DNA from: an uncultured Bdellovibrionales bacterium
GTDB lineage: Bacteria > Bdellovibrionota > Bdellovibrionia > Bdellovibrionales > UBA1609
DNA: 64,000 nt
Assembly: GCA_903833275.1 (NCBI GenBank)
Contig: CAILEP010000016.1
Span: 175,865 to 239,864 of the forward strand
Reading direction: 5' to 3'
The position numbers were made by a program, and so were the translations under genes. Below are positions 43,241-51,658 of this stretch, in pieces. Within the stretch, counting starts at the first letter, position 1. Every line of letters starts with the position of its first letter. The notes under the pieces were generated by a model that saw only the letters and a list, made by a program, of their open reading frames with translations, was not told where the DNA came from and ran no database searches.

Positions 43241-44134
43241 ATGACCAAACCGCAAAAAGCCACCTCTAAAAATACCGATAACGTCGATTATCACCTAATT
43301 GACTCGGGTGGCTTTTTGAAGCTTGAACAGGTCGGCCCGTTTCGAATAGTGCGACCAGCGGCCTCGGCGGTTTGGGCCCCAACACTCCCCGAAAAAGAAT
43401 GGCAAAAATTCGACGCGCAGTTTATGCGTTACGAAAACGGCAACGGCGAGTGGAAGGTTGTAAACCCTGAAATCAAAAAGCCCTGGACAATTAAAATTGA
43501 TGATATCACCTTCAACGTCAAACTGACGGGCTTTGGGCATCTAGGCCTTTTCGCGGAGCAAATGAAAAATTGGCGACGACTGCGCGAAGAAATCGCAAAA
43601 CATGTGGCTAAAGGCGAGAAACCCCGGGTGCTGAATCTTTTCGCCTACACCGGCGGGTCGAGCCTCTTTGCGGCTGCTGCCGGCGCCGAAGTTGTTCACC
43701 TTGACGCCTCGAAAAGTTCAGTGGCCTGGGCGCGTGAAAACGCGGTGAGCTCGGGGCTCGCCGAGAAACCGGTGCGCTGGATTATCGACGACGTAAAAGA
43801 GTTTGTTGCAAAAGAACTTCGCCGCGGCAAACAGTACGAAGGCATCATTCTCGACCCGCCCAGCTATGGTCGCGGCACAAAAAATGAAGTCTGGAAAATA
43901 GAAGATGACCTTTTGCCGCTTTTGCGAGATTTGAAAAAACTATTCTCAGACAAACCGATGTTTTTACTTCTGTCATCACACTCGCCGGGCTACACGCCGG
44001 TGTCGCTCGAAAACCAATTGCGCCAGGTTTGCGGCGATTGGGGCGGGCAATACACGTCGTCTGAAATGGTGATTCGCGATTCGACTGATAAACTTTTGCC
44101 GAGCGGCGCCGACTGCCTTTGGTTCAAAGAGTAA
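43241..44134 (+). CDS. Class I SAM-dependent methyltransferase, RlmI/RlmK-like
   Basis: 297 residues. An N-terminal beta-rich region (YHLIDSGGFLKLEQVGPFRIVRPAASAVW) precedes the Rossmann methyltransferase fold: VLNLFAYTGGSSLFAAAAGAEVVHLDASKSSVAWARENA (motifs I and II), IIDDVKEFV and IILDPPSYGRG (catalytic DPPS motif of the RlmI/Cfr-independent m5C/m2G family). A ribosomal or other RNA methyl transfer is likely. It stands alone on the plus strand between ybeY and the pgpH unit. Confidence 0.82.
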   Translation: MTKPQKATSKNTDNVDYHLIDSGGFLKLEQVGPFRIVRPAASAVWAPTLPEKEWQKFDAQFMRYENGNGEWKVVNPEIKKPWTIKIDDITFNVKLTGFGHLGLFAEQMKNWRRLREEIAKHVAKGEKPRVLNLFAYTGGSSLFAAAAGAEVVHLDASKSSVAWARENAVSSGLAEKPVRWIIDDVKEFVAKELRRGKQYEGIILDPPSYGRGTKNEVWKIEDDLLPLLRDLKKLFSDKPMFLLLSSHSPGYTPVSLENQLRQVCGDWGGQYTSSEMVIRDSTDKLLPSGADCLWFKE

Positions 44135-44171
44135 TTTCAATGATAAATTTTAAAGTCAGAGCGGGGCGCGT

Positions 44172-44783
44172 TTAGGTTTGTCGAGCGCGCCAACGCTCGT
44201 ATAAAAACATCGGCGCCTTGGGCCACCACATCAGCCGAGCCGGAAGATAAAACAGGGCTCGCCGAAGATCATCTTGCGAAATATTGCGCCCGCCACCCCA
44301 CGCCACTAGCGCGAAATCTTCAGGCCGCACCTCGAGCAGACCAAACGGCAAATTGGTCTTAATCACATAGAGTTCTTCGAAACTAATATTTTTCACGATC
44401 ACGCCATCGACCGAAAAAATCGAACCGCGCGGTATGAATTGGGTGGCAAAAGCCTCAGAAGTCGGGCCCTTGCACTCTTTGCCGCGAAAGGGTTCGGCCA
44501 GCCTAACTTGAAAGCCAGTCGTGCCATCCTTTTCTTCGATTTTATACTTATTGAGGCAAGTGTCTTTGGTCGTAACGTAGGGCCGGCTTAGCACCGGGTG
44601 AAAAAGCTGCCCATGTTGCTTTTTAAAAAAATAAAGAGGCGTACACACCATTGCGATAATGACACCGAGGCCGAGGTAGTGACGCTCCCAACGAAACGCG
44701 GCATTCATTACAAAAAGCGCGAATGGTATCGCTGGCCAAAAACCGGTTACCGAATAATTTGCAGCGCCGCCAAAAACAAACAC
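44172..44783 (-). CDS. Membrane protein of unknown function
   Basis: At least 203 residues: two N-terminal membrane helices (VTGFWPAIPFALFVMNAAF, YLGLGVIIAMVCTPLYFF), then a soluble domain with two cysteines (DTCLNKYKIEEKDG, GKECKGP) and VDGVIVKNISFEELYVIKTN. No family is recognised. The GTG start at 44783 has no Shine-Dalgarno, yet the frame stays open upstream. AAGGAG lies 4 bases before an in-frame CTG at 44838-44840, which would add 19 residues and complete a first helix (FIRELVFWASLVFVFGG). It directly follows pgpH on the same strand. Confidence 0.6.
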   Translation of the reverse strand: MFVFGGAANYSVTGFWPAIPFALFVMNAAFRWERHYLGLGVIIAMVCTPLYFFKKQHGQLFHPVLSRPYVTTKDTCLNKYKIEEKDGTTGFQVRLAEPFRGKECKGPTSEAFATQFIPRGSIFSVDGVIVKNISFEELYVIKTNLPFGLLEVRPEDFALVAWGGGRNISQDDLRRALFYLPARLMWWPKAPMFLYERWRARQT

Positions 44784-44860
44784 AAGCGAGGCCCAAAAAA
44801 CCAGCTCTCGAATAAAAGGATGGCGCTCTAAAAAATCCAGGAGGCTCCTTCTCGTTGAGT

Positions 44861-47317
44861 TTAACTTGTTGTCGCCTTGCGCACGCTTGCGATGGGCTTT
44901 TTAGCCGGCACCGAGATCACCTTACCGTCGCGCATGTGTGGGTAGTCCATACGCTGATGGTAAATGCCACTTAGCATTCGCTTAAAAGTTTCTTTAATTC
45001 GCGCCAAATCTTGAATCGAAAGATTGCACTCGTCGAGTTGGCCGTCCATAAATTTACTTTCAATAACGTTTTCAACAATCGAATTGAGTCGACCAATTGT
45101 CGGCTCATCAAGCGAACGCGCCGTGGCCTCAATACTGTCAGCGAGCATAACAAGCGCCGCTTCTTTGAATTGCGGTTTTGGCCCCGGGTAGCGAAAGTGG
45201 CTTTCTCCAATAGCCCCAGTGGTATCATCGTCTTGCTCTTCGAGGGCCTTGTTATAGAAATATGAAATCAAAGTTGTGCCATGATGTTGCAAAATGCCGT
45301 CAACTATCGGCTTGCCCAGCTTATGTTCTATCGCCATCTCGGCACCATCTTTAACGTGCGCGATAATAATGGTTTTGCTCATATGTGGCGAAACATCGTC
45401 GTGGGGGTTGTATCCTCTTCGCTGATTCTCGATGAAGTATTGCGAGTGCTCCATCTTACCAATGTCGTGGTAATAGGCCATGACCTTACCGAGTAGCGGG
45501 TTGGCGCCTATCTCTTTTGCAGCGGCATCGACCATACTTCCGACATTCATTGCATGATGATATGTGCCTGGCGCCTTCATCATCATCTCTTGCATCAGCG
45601 GATGATTTAGATTGCTAAGCTCAAGTAATTTAATGTCAGTAGTGTAATTGAACATAGATTCGAGAATGGGAACAAAAATCATCGCGATAAACGAAGAAAG
45701 AATACCGCCGATAAAGCCGCCCATAACGCAAAATACCACGCCTCGAATCAATTGCATCCGTGGGTCGCCCATATGCTCCATCGAATAAATCAACAAGGCG
45801 GCAAGGGCACTCACAAGGCCCGTTCGAATACCCGCAATGTAAATGTCATTGCGCTTTTTGCAGGCAAAAACGCCCTGGGCCGCGGTCACCCCGCCGATAA
45901 TCGAAATAAGAAAGATCGCGAGATTAAGCTCTGTCATCACGGCGACAACCGCCGACAAAAACACCACAAATATCCAGACGATCTCGGCCGTGTTGATCAG
46001 TAGCCCGACCAGCATCGAACCCGCCGCAATTGGGGCGGCGCAAAGATAGGCCATCGCCGGGATTGCATCGCCGAAGCGATCAGCGAGGGCCACATCAGTG
46101 ACATAGAGAAAGCCACGAACAAGTATGACAACAAGTGTGGTCACGACCCCCATCACGATAATATCTTTGGTGTCGACATTGACTTTATTTCTCGAATACC
46201 GACGCTGAAATGAAAAAAAGATGACAGCTAAAACCACAAACAACAGCGCCGAAAACAAAGAAAGAAAGTCTTTGCGTTGGTCCGACCGTATGCTTCGAAT
46301 TTCAGCCAAGATCGCCAATTGGCTTGGCTGAATAGGGTTGCCGGCCGAAACAATGGTCTGATTTCGTTTTATCGAAATCTGCACAGGCGGCACAGACTCG
46401 CGCACTTTTTTCTGCCGCTCAGCCACTTCTTGTTTGTTTAGCGTGGCATTCGCCACCAACAGACTGTGCGACAATTTTAGAATATTTTCGCGATCGCGCT
46501 CTTGCAGTTGCGAAAAGCCTCGAATATTTTCGAGAGAAAACTGCGCGGTCTCTCGCATATTCTTGAGATCGCCCATTTTCATTTTTATTTCTCGACCCTT
46601 GCCAGCTGTCGAAATTTCGCGCAAGACGATCATCCGATCACTGTCTTTACTTATCGCATCTGAAATATCGACAATTTTTTCGCCCGCCCATTTCGAAACG
46701 GCGCGAATCAAAATATTTTCGATAAGCACACTAAACCGACTCTCAACGAGCCACTCAAAAGTGCGGTCCGAAACCTCAACGCCCAGGTCGGCGACAAACT
46801 GCGGTTTGTTTTTTACGAACTCTTTGATCTGCTCTTCGCGTGCCACTTCAGTTCGGGCCCAACCGTGAGGCAGTAAATTTCGCATGTCGCGAAACGATTT
46901 ATAGATTCGATTGTAGAGCGGTTCGTACGCATCAAATTCGTAATCGAGCACGATGGGCAACGACTTCTCTTCTTTTAAACGCTTATCTTCGGTCGCAACT
47001 TCATCGACCAAAGTTAAATTCATTGGCGACTTGATATCCACAGGCGAGATCTCACCCAGCGCATAGGTGCCAATCATTTCGAAATCATAGAACATCAAGA
47101 ACGACAGGCCGAGGGCAAAAAGAAAAAGCAGTAAAATTCGACGGATGCTAAACTTACGATCGAGGTAATAAGCGAATTTGCCCAAGAGGCTTCTCTCGAA
47201 ACCAAGCTGATTCACCCAATTTAAAAAATTAAGCGAATGGTCCACGTATTGTGTACGCGTATGAATTTCGTCGGGCTGCGAGCCCTTTTTCGAACCAAGC
47301 TTGCCTAAGAGCGACAT
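44861..47317 (-). CDS. 7TM-HD phosphohydrolase, PgpH family
   Basis: 818 residues. An N-terminal helix (IRRILLLFLFALGLSFLMFYDF) is followed by a 7TMR-HDED extracytoplasmic domain (about 75-340), seven membrane helices (355-560) and a cytoplasmic HD domain with HAMNVGSMVDAAAKEIG, YYHDIGKMEHSQYFIENQ and IIAHVKDGAEMA...GILQHHGTTLISYFYNKA. Characterised PgpH proteins degrade c-di-AMP; in proteobacterial relatives the nucleotide is uncertain. It lies near ybeY, a frequent neighbour of pgpH, though a plus-strand methyltransferase separates them here. Confidence 0.9.
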   Translation of the reverse strand: MSLLGKLGSKKGSQPDEIHTRTQYVDHSLNFLNWVNQLGFERSLLGKFAYYLDRKFSIRRILLLFLFALGLSFLMFYDFEMIGTYALGEISPVDIKSPMNLTLVDEVATEDKRLKEEKSLPIVLDYEFDAYEPLYNRIYKSFRDMRNLLPHGWARTEVAREEQIKEFVKNKPQFVADLGVEVSDRTFEWLVESRFSVLIENILIRAVSKWAGEKIVDISDAISKDSDRMIVLREISTAGKGREIKMKMGDLKNMRETAQFSLENIRGFSQLQERDRENILKLSHSLLVANATLNKQEVAERQKKVRESVPPVQISIKRNQTIVSAGNPIQPSQLAILAEIRSIRSDQRKDFLSLFSALLFVVLAVIFFSFQRRYSRNKVNVDTKDIIVMGVVTTLVVILVRGFLYVTDVALADRFGDAIPAMAYLCAAPIAAGSMLVGLLINTAEIVWIFVVFLSAVVAVMTELNLAIFLISIIGGVTAAQGVFACKKRNDIYIAGIRTGLVSALAALLIYSMEHMGDPRMQLIRGVVFCVMGGFIGGILSSFIAMIFVPILESMFNYTTDIKLLELSNLNHPLMQEMMMKAPGTYHHAMNVGSMVDAAAKEIGANPLLGKVMAYYHDIGKMEHSQYFIENQRRGYNPHDDVSPHMSKTIIIAHVKDGAEMAIEHKLGKPIVDGILQHHGTTLISYFYNKALEEQDDDTTGAIGESHFRYPGPKPQFKEAALVMLADSIEATARSLDEPTIGRLNSIVENVIESKFMDGQLDECNLSIQDLARIKETFKRMLSGIYHQRMDYPHMRDGKVISVPAKKPIASVRKATTS

Positions 47318-47446
47318 AGTTGCTAATCCTCATAATGACTTCGGAATTTACAAACCGAAACAGTATAAACGAAGGGCTCAAAATACCTGAAACTCGACCT
47401 TTTGCAGTAGAGTATTTTTAGAGCCCACATGCCGCGGAGTGTGAAG

Positions 47447-48238
47447 ATGCCAACGCCCCCCGAAATACGTAATAAATTCGAGTCGTTGGTCGAGGTCATA
47501 GGGCATTTGCGCGGCCCCGACGGCTGCCCTTGGGATAAAGAACAGACACACAAAACTCTCACCCAATACGCCATCGAGGAGGCCTTTGAGCTCTCCGACG
47601 CCATTGATAACAACGACGAAGCCGGCACGGTCGAAGAGCTCGGTGATCTTTTATTGCAGGTGATTCTTCATGCCGAAATCGGCCGACAAGAAGGCCGCTT
47701 TACCCTGGCAGATGTCATAGCTGGCATAACTAATAAAATGATTCACCGCCACCCTCACGTGTTTGGCGACGTTAAGGTTTCAGGCAGCGAAGAGGTTCTC
47801 GACAATTGGGCGAAGCTAAAATCGAGCGAAAAAAAGAAAGATGCTTCGCCTTTTGCCTCAATACCGAAGGCCCTCCCCGCTCTCATTCGGGCCCAAAAAA
47901 TTGGCTCGAAAACAGTTCGCTACAATTTCGATTGGTCGAAGCCTCAAGAAGTTTTGGTGAAACTCGATGAAGAAGTTGCTGAGTTAAAAGAGGCCCTCGC
48001 CGAAAAGACCATCGTTGAACAGCAAGAAGAGCTAGGCGATGTTTTGTTCACCGTTGTGCAGCTGGCGCGGCATCTCAATTTCGACGCTGAGCAGGCCTTA
48101 CGTTTAACAAACCAAAAGTTTGAAGATCGGTTCTTAAAAATGCGCCAGCTGGTTGAAGATGACAAAAAAGACTATTCGAAACTCGCCGTGTCTGACCTTG
48201 AAAAATACTGGCAAAAAGCGAAGACTCAAAGCGTATGA
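47447..48238 (+). CDS. mazG: Nucleoside triphosphate pyrophosphohydrolase MazG
   Basis: About 263 residues with two MazG domains: the first contains GCPWDKEQTHKTLTQYAIEEAFE, EELGDLLLQVILHAEI; the second has VRYNFDWSKPQEVLVKLDEEVAELKEAL and EELGDVLFTVVQLARHL. The E-E-x(12)-E-L-G-D metal sites are intact. It hydrolyses NTPs to NMP and PPi, clearing aberrant nucleotides. ATG 47447 is preferred over 47429 because GGAG lies 7 bases upstream. The stop overlaps the arsC start (ATGA). Confidence 0.92.
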   Translation: MPTPPEIRNKFESLVEVIGHLRGPDGCPWDKEQTHKTLTQYAIEEAFELSDAIDNNDEAGTVEELGDLLLQVILHAEIGRQEGRFTLADVIAGITNKMIHRHPHVFGDVKVSGSEEVLDNWAKLKSSEKKKDASPFASIPKALPALIRAQKIGSKTVRYNFDWSKPQEVLVKLDEEVAELKEALAEKTIVEQQEELGDVLFTVVQLARHLNFDAEQALRLTNQKFEDRFLKMRQLVEDDKKDYSKLAVSDLEKYWQKAKTQSV

Positions 48239-48657
48239 TGAAAAGCCTGCTCTTTATATGCGTTGAAAATCGCGCCCGTAGCCAGATTGCCGAAGGCCTC
48301 GCTCGCCATTTTATTGGCCACCAGTACAACGTTTATTCTGCTGGCTCACAGCCCACCGATAGGGTGCACCCTATGGCCGTCGCGGTTATGGCCGAAATTG
48401 GCGTTGATATCTCAAGTCAAAAGCCCAAACCTATAACGAGCCTTGATTTGACAAAAATCGACACCGCCATTTTTCTGTGCGAAGACGACGCCTGCCCTGT
48501 TCTACCGACCAATATTCAAAAGCTCAGATGGCCGACAACTGACCCCACCGAGGCTCAGGTCGAAACTCCTGAAGATTTGTTAAGAAAATTTCGCAAGGTT
48601 CGGGATGAACTTCGAAAACGAGTGTTGAGCCTTCGCGCGTCAGACCAAACCTGGTAA
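48235..48657 (+). CDS. Thioredoxin-type arsenate reductase ArsC-like
   Basis: 140 residues of the low-molecular-weight phosphatase fold. The P-loop is CVENRARS (C-x5-R). Downstream, FLCEDDACPVLPTNIQKLRWPTTDPTEA matches the redox loop of B. subtilis-type ArsC, with Cys residues and the DP motif. The Cys pair here is spaced C-x4-C rather than C-x6-C as in B. subtilis, so electron relay should be checked. It reduces arsenate to arsenite or acts as a protein tyrosine phosphatase. It is coupled to mazG by a 4-base overlap; no ars operon partners are nearby. Confidence 0.8.
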   Translation: MMKSLLFICVENRARSQIAEGLARHFIGHQYNVYSAGSQPTDRVHPMAVAVMAEIGVDISSQKPKPITSLDLTKIDTAIFLCEDDACPVLPTNIQKLRWPTTDPTEAQVETPEDLLRKFRKVRDELRKRVLSLRASDQTW

Positions 48658-48731
48658 CACCACCTGGTAAGGCGCCCCCGCGACAAAGGCCGCAGGTCAA
48701 ATTCAGCCCTTCATTATTTGCCGAATTCAGC

Positions 48732-48741
48732 GTAAGCTTAC
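48732..48741. promoter_or_regulatory. Palindrome GTAAGCTTAC upstream of response regulator
   Basis: A perfect 10-base palindrome lies 41 bases upstream of the TTG start of the receiver-protein gene, in the 124-base gap after arsC. It could be an operator half-site pair or a chance HindIII-containing palindrome. No promoter boxes are clear enough to assign. Confidence 0.2.
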
Positions 48742-48781
48742 AACGTCATTGGTAACATTCACTTTTGACGAGGTTTAGATT

Positions 48782-49150
48782 TTGCCTTCTGTTATTTTAG
48801 TTGTCGACGACGAAGAAGATCTACGCGAAACAATTGCTGAGTTTCTCACTGAGCAAGGTTACAGCGTTTTGACCGCCTGTGACGGTCTCGCTGCTAAAAA
48901 AGTGCTTATCACGCAAAAAATTGATCTCGTTTTAACTGATATTCGAATGCCCAACATGAACGGCGTTGATCTACTTAAATTTTCAAGAGCGCTACCGGAT
49001 GCGCCAAAAGTCATCGTCGCTTCAGGCTTTTCAGATTATTCACGCGATGATATTGAGCGCCTTGGTGCCTCGGCCTATTTGACCAAACCGTTTGACCTCG
49101 ACAAGCTGCTCACCACCGTCAAAGGTCTGGCTCTCGAACTAAAAGCTTAG
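48782..49150 (+). CDS. Single-domain response regulator
   Basis: 122 residues, one receiver domain only: ILVVDDEEDLRETIAEFL (acidic pocket), phospho-Asp in DLVLTDIRMPNMNGVDLL, Thr/Ser at KVIVASGFSDYS and Lys in YLTKPFDLDKLL. With no output domain it probably works by protein contact or phosphotransfer. The start is TTG after GAGG. A histidine kinase gene follows 128 bases downstream on the same strand, a likely partner. Confidence 0.88.
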   Translation: MPSVILVVDDEEDLRETIAEFLTEQGYSVLTACDGLAAKKVLITQKIDLVLTDIRMPNMNGVDLLKFSRALPDAPKVIVASGFSDYSRDDIERLGASAYLTKPFDLDKLLTTVKGLALELKA

Positions 49151-49278
49151 ACCATTTTAGACATTGGTCGATGGGCTCATCCACTGAGCCTAGACCCCAA
49201 TCAAAATATGGGCAAAAACCATCCGTGCTTTTTGTGTGCGCGCCTTCACTTTTAGCTAAAAGAACCGAATAGTTATCT

Positions 49279-50967
49279 GTGATAAAAAATCGACTGATCA
49301 AAGGTTTTGAGCACCACGAGCTCAATCGCGCACGTTTAATTTTTGGCCTCGCGGCCGTGCTGCAACCTATTTGGTATTTCGCGACGATCCACATGCTTCC
49401 GAATCAGGTCGACTCATTAAATTGGCGATATTTTATCTCTCTGGTATTCGCCACCTATTCGGTTTTCTTGCCACGATTGCCCTTAAAACAAAAAAGCCGA
49501 GAGATCTATCTTGCCCCGGCCGGAGTACTCATTACCGCACACGCTCTAACATTGTCGTGGCTCAACGACTGGCACACCCACTATGCCATATTCACAATTG
49601 CCGTTATTGCCACAACTTTTTCGCTAATTTCAACCCGATTGGGGTCATGGTTATACACATTCACGATTCTTGCGACAGTCGCGTTTTGCCAATACCACTG
49701 GGGCAGCCACTTTGGCCTTCCGCTCATAACCTTATGGGCATTGACAATTGTGGCAGTCGGCCTGCTTTCGAATTTTGACCGCTCGCGAGCCCTCGATGAA
49801 CTTATGCGCTCTGAGCTCAGCTCGCAGACCATTGTGCAAAATATGACAGAAGGGCTTATTGTGCGCGACCGCACACACGCTACGGTTTTTGCAAATGCGG
49901 CCACCGTTAATATTCTAGGTGACGCGATAGAAGAAATTTACGCACAAGAATCTTCAATTGATAAACTCGTCGGCTATGCGCCTGACGGCCATGAGATGTC
50001 TGCCGAAGAATGGCCATCGAAGATCGCGGTGACGACGAAGCGACCGGTCCAAAACTTTCCGATGGAAATTAAACGCAGCGACGGCAAGATGATCAGTTTG
50101 CTGGTCACCGCAGTGCCGGCCTTGGATGAGAACACAGGCGAGGTCGAACGTGTTGTCATTACCTTTCAAGATGTTTCGAAAATTCGCCAGGCCGAGAAAG
50201 AACTCGCCGACAATCAATCGGTACTCTTACACAGCGCAAAACTCACCGCCCTCAGCGAGATGGCCGGCGGTATAGCACATGAAATCAACACCCCGCTTAC
50301 AACAATTGCCACCAATGCCGAAATTATTGAAAATCGACTGCAGCAAACGCCACTTAATATCGCCGGCATTAAAGCGTCAACCGATCGCATTCGAAAAACC
50401 GTTGATCGAATCGCTAAAATTATTAAAAGTATGCGCGCCCTTTCAGCGGCAGAAGTCGATAGCCGCCCCGAGCTTGTGCACATTTCAGAAGTCATTGAAA
50501 CTTTTCTCGATATCGGCCAATCGCGGCCAGCTCAATCTGATGTCGACCTCAAGATTGAGCAACCAGTTGATTTTGAATTAGAGTGTCGTTCAGCCCAGAT
50601 ATCTCAAGTCATGATCAGTCTAATTAACAATGCCTATGACGCCCTTAAAGGTCTAGAGCAACCAAAAAAATGGATTCGCGTTGAGGCTCACAAATACAAA
50701 ACATTTGCTGAAATCTCGGTGCACGACAGCGGCCCCGGCATTAAACCCGAAGTCTTAGAGAAAATTTGGCAGCCCTTTTTCACCACGAAGCCCGTTGGCC
50801 AAGGTCAAGGCATCGGCCTCAGCATCTCTCGCAAGGTCGCCGAGGCTCACGGTGGCGCGCTTGTCTACGAACCGATAGCCAACAACACACGCTTCGTTTT
50901 GCGCTTACCGCTAAAACAACCCGACACCGTATCGACCGATGCAATATTCAAAAAAGACGTGGCGTAA
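49279..50967 (+). CDS. Membrane PAS-domain histidine kinase
   Basis: 562 residues. Six or so N-terminal membrane helices (residues 15-175; for example FGLAAVLQPIWYFATIHML, YAIFTIAVIATTFSLIS) lead into a PAS domain (IVQNMTEGLIVRDRTHATVFANAATVNILG) whose C-terminal part ends VVITFQDVSKIRQAEKEL. The HisKA box is GGIAHEINTPLTTIATNAEII. The HATPase has SLINNAYDALKGL, HDSGPGI and GQGIGLSISRKVAEAHGG. The start is GTG. It probably partners the single-domain regulator upstream. Confidence 0.88.
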   Translation: MIKNRLIKGFEHHELNRARLIFGLAAVLQPIWYFATIHMLPNQVDSLNWRYFISLVFATYSVFLPRLPLKQKSREIYLAPAGVLITAHALTLSWLNDWHTHYAIFTIAVIATTFSLISTRLGSWLYTFTILATVAFCQYHWGSHFGLPLITLWALTIVAVGLLSNFDRSRALDELMRSELSSQTIVQNMTEGLIVRDRTHATVFANAATVNILGDAIEEIYAQESSIDKLVGYAPDGHEMSAEEWPSKIAVTTKRPVQNFPMEIKRSDGKMISLLVTAVPALDENTGEVERVVITFQDVSKIRQAEKELADNQSVLLHSAKLTALSEMAGGIAHEINTPLTTIATNAEIIENRLQQTPLNIAGIKASTDRIRKTVDRIAKIIKSMRALSAAEVDSRPELVHISEVIETFLDIGQSRPAQSDVDLKIEQPVDFELECRSAQISQVMISLINNAYDALKGLEQPKKWIRVEAHKYKTFAEISVHDSGPGIKPEVLEKIWQPFFTTKPVGQGQGIGLSISRKVAEAHGGALVYEPIANNTRFVLRLPLKQPDTVSTDAIFKKDVA

Positions 50968-50995
50968 ATTCTTACAGCCGTGGGCTTTCATTAGG

Positions 50996-51586
50996 TTAAA
51001 TTTTAGGGTTTGCCAGTTTTTTTAGGCCTATTACAAAAATCTCTTTACTCTCTTTGCGAGTGCTTTTCGGCTTCAACATTTGCATTTTAGCGAATCGCTT
51101 GCGAATGCCCATTTCAATCTCTTTACTGCCACCGCCCTGAAAGAGCTTCATCGCCATATTGCCGTTCGGCTTTAACAACTGATCGCAAAGATCAATAACC
51201 CTTAGACACAACTCTTCAGAAAGCGTTTGATCACGAAATTGAATCCCGGTGGTATTCGGCGCCATATCACTCACCACCACATCGTAAGGGGCTTCTTTAA
51301 AATCTTCGAGCGTCAGCTTATAGATGTCTTCGGCGACAAATTCAGCGTTAGGGGCCGCCAAGGTAACGGCTTTTAGATCGACCCCGCGAAGAAAGCCCTT
51401 GGGGCCGATATTTTTTAAAATAACTTGGCTCCATGCACCAGGTGCGCACCCGAGGTCTAATATTTTATCCGTCGGTTTAATAATGCGATACTTCTGCTGA
51501 ATCTCTTCGAGCTTGTAGGCCGAACGGGCAAGGTACCCGTCTTTTTTGGCCATTCTAAAAAAATGATCTTGTGGATTATAAGCCAT
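50996..51586 (-). CDS. rlmE: 23S rRNA 2'-O-methyltransferase RlmE
   Basis: 196 residues (FtsJ family). DHFFRMAKKDGYLARSAYKLEEIQQKYRII gives the K of the K-D-K-E tetrad. ILDLGCAPGAWSQVILKNIGPKG is the SAM motif, VVVSDMAPNTTGIQFRDQ supplies the Asp, and MAMKLFQGGG the second Lys. It methylates U2552 of 23S rRNA. It is convergent with the kinase gene and divergent from the nuclease gene. Confidence 0.94.
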   Translation of the reverse strand: MAYNPQDHFFRMAKKDGYLARSAYKLEEIQQKYRIIKPTDKILDLGCAPGAWSQVILKNIGPKGFLRGVDLKAVTLAAPNAEFVAEDIYKLTLEDFKEAPYDVVVSDMAPNTTGIQFRDQTLSEELCLRVIDLCDQLLKPNGNMAMKLFQGGGSKEIEMGIRKRFAKMQMLKPKSTRKESKEIFVIGLKKLANPKI

Positions 51587-51658
51587 CGCGGGTCATTCTA
51601 CCGAAGTTTTACGCTATGACAAATGACAACGAAACAATTTCGTGGTCTACGCCCTCTT

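Noticed and set aside
48645-48675. Direct repeat CCTGGTAA at the arsC end
   Set aside because: Two copies only, 8 bases long, at a gene end; likely chance.
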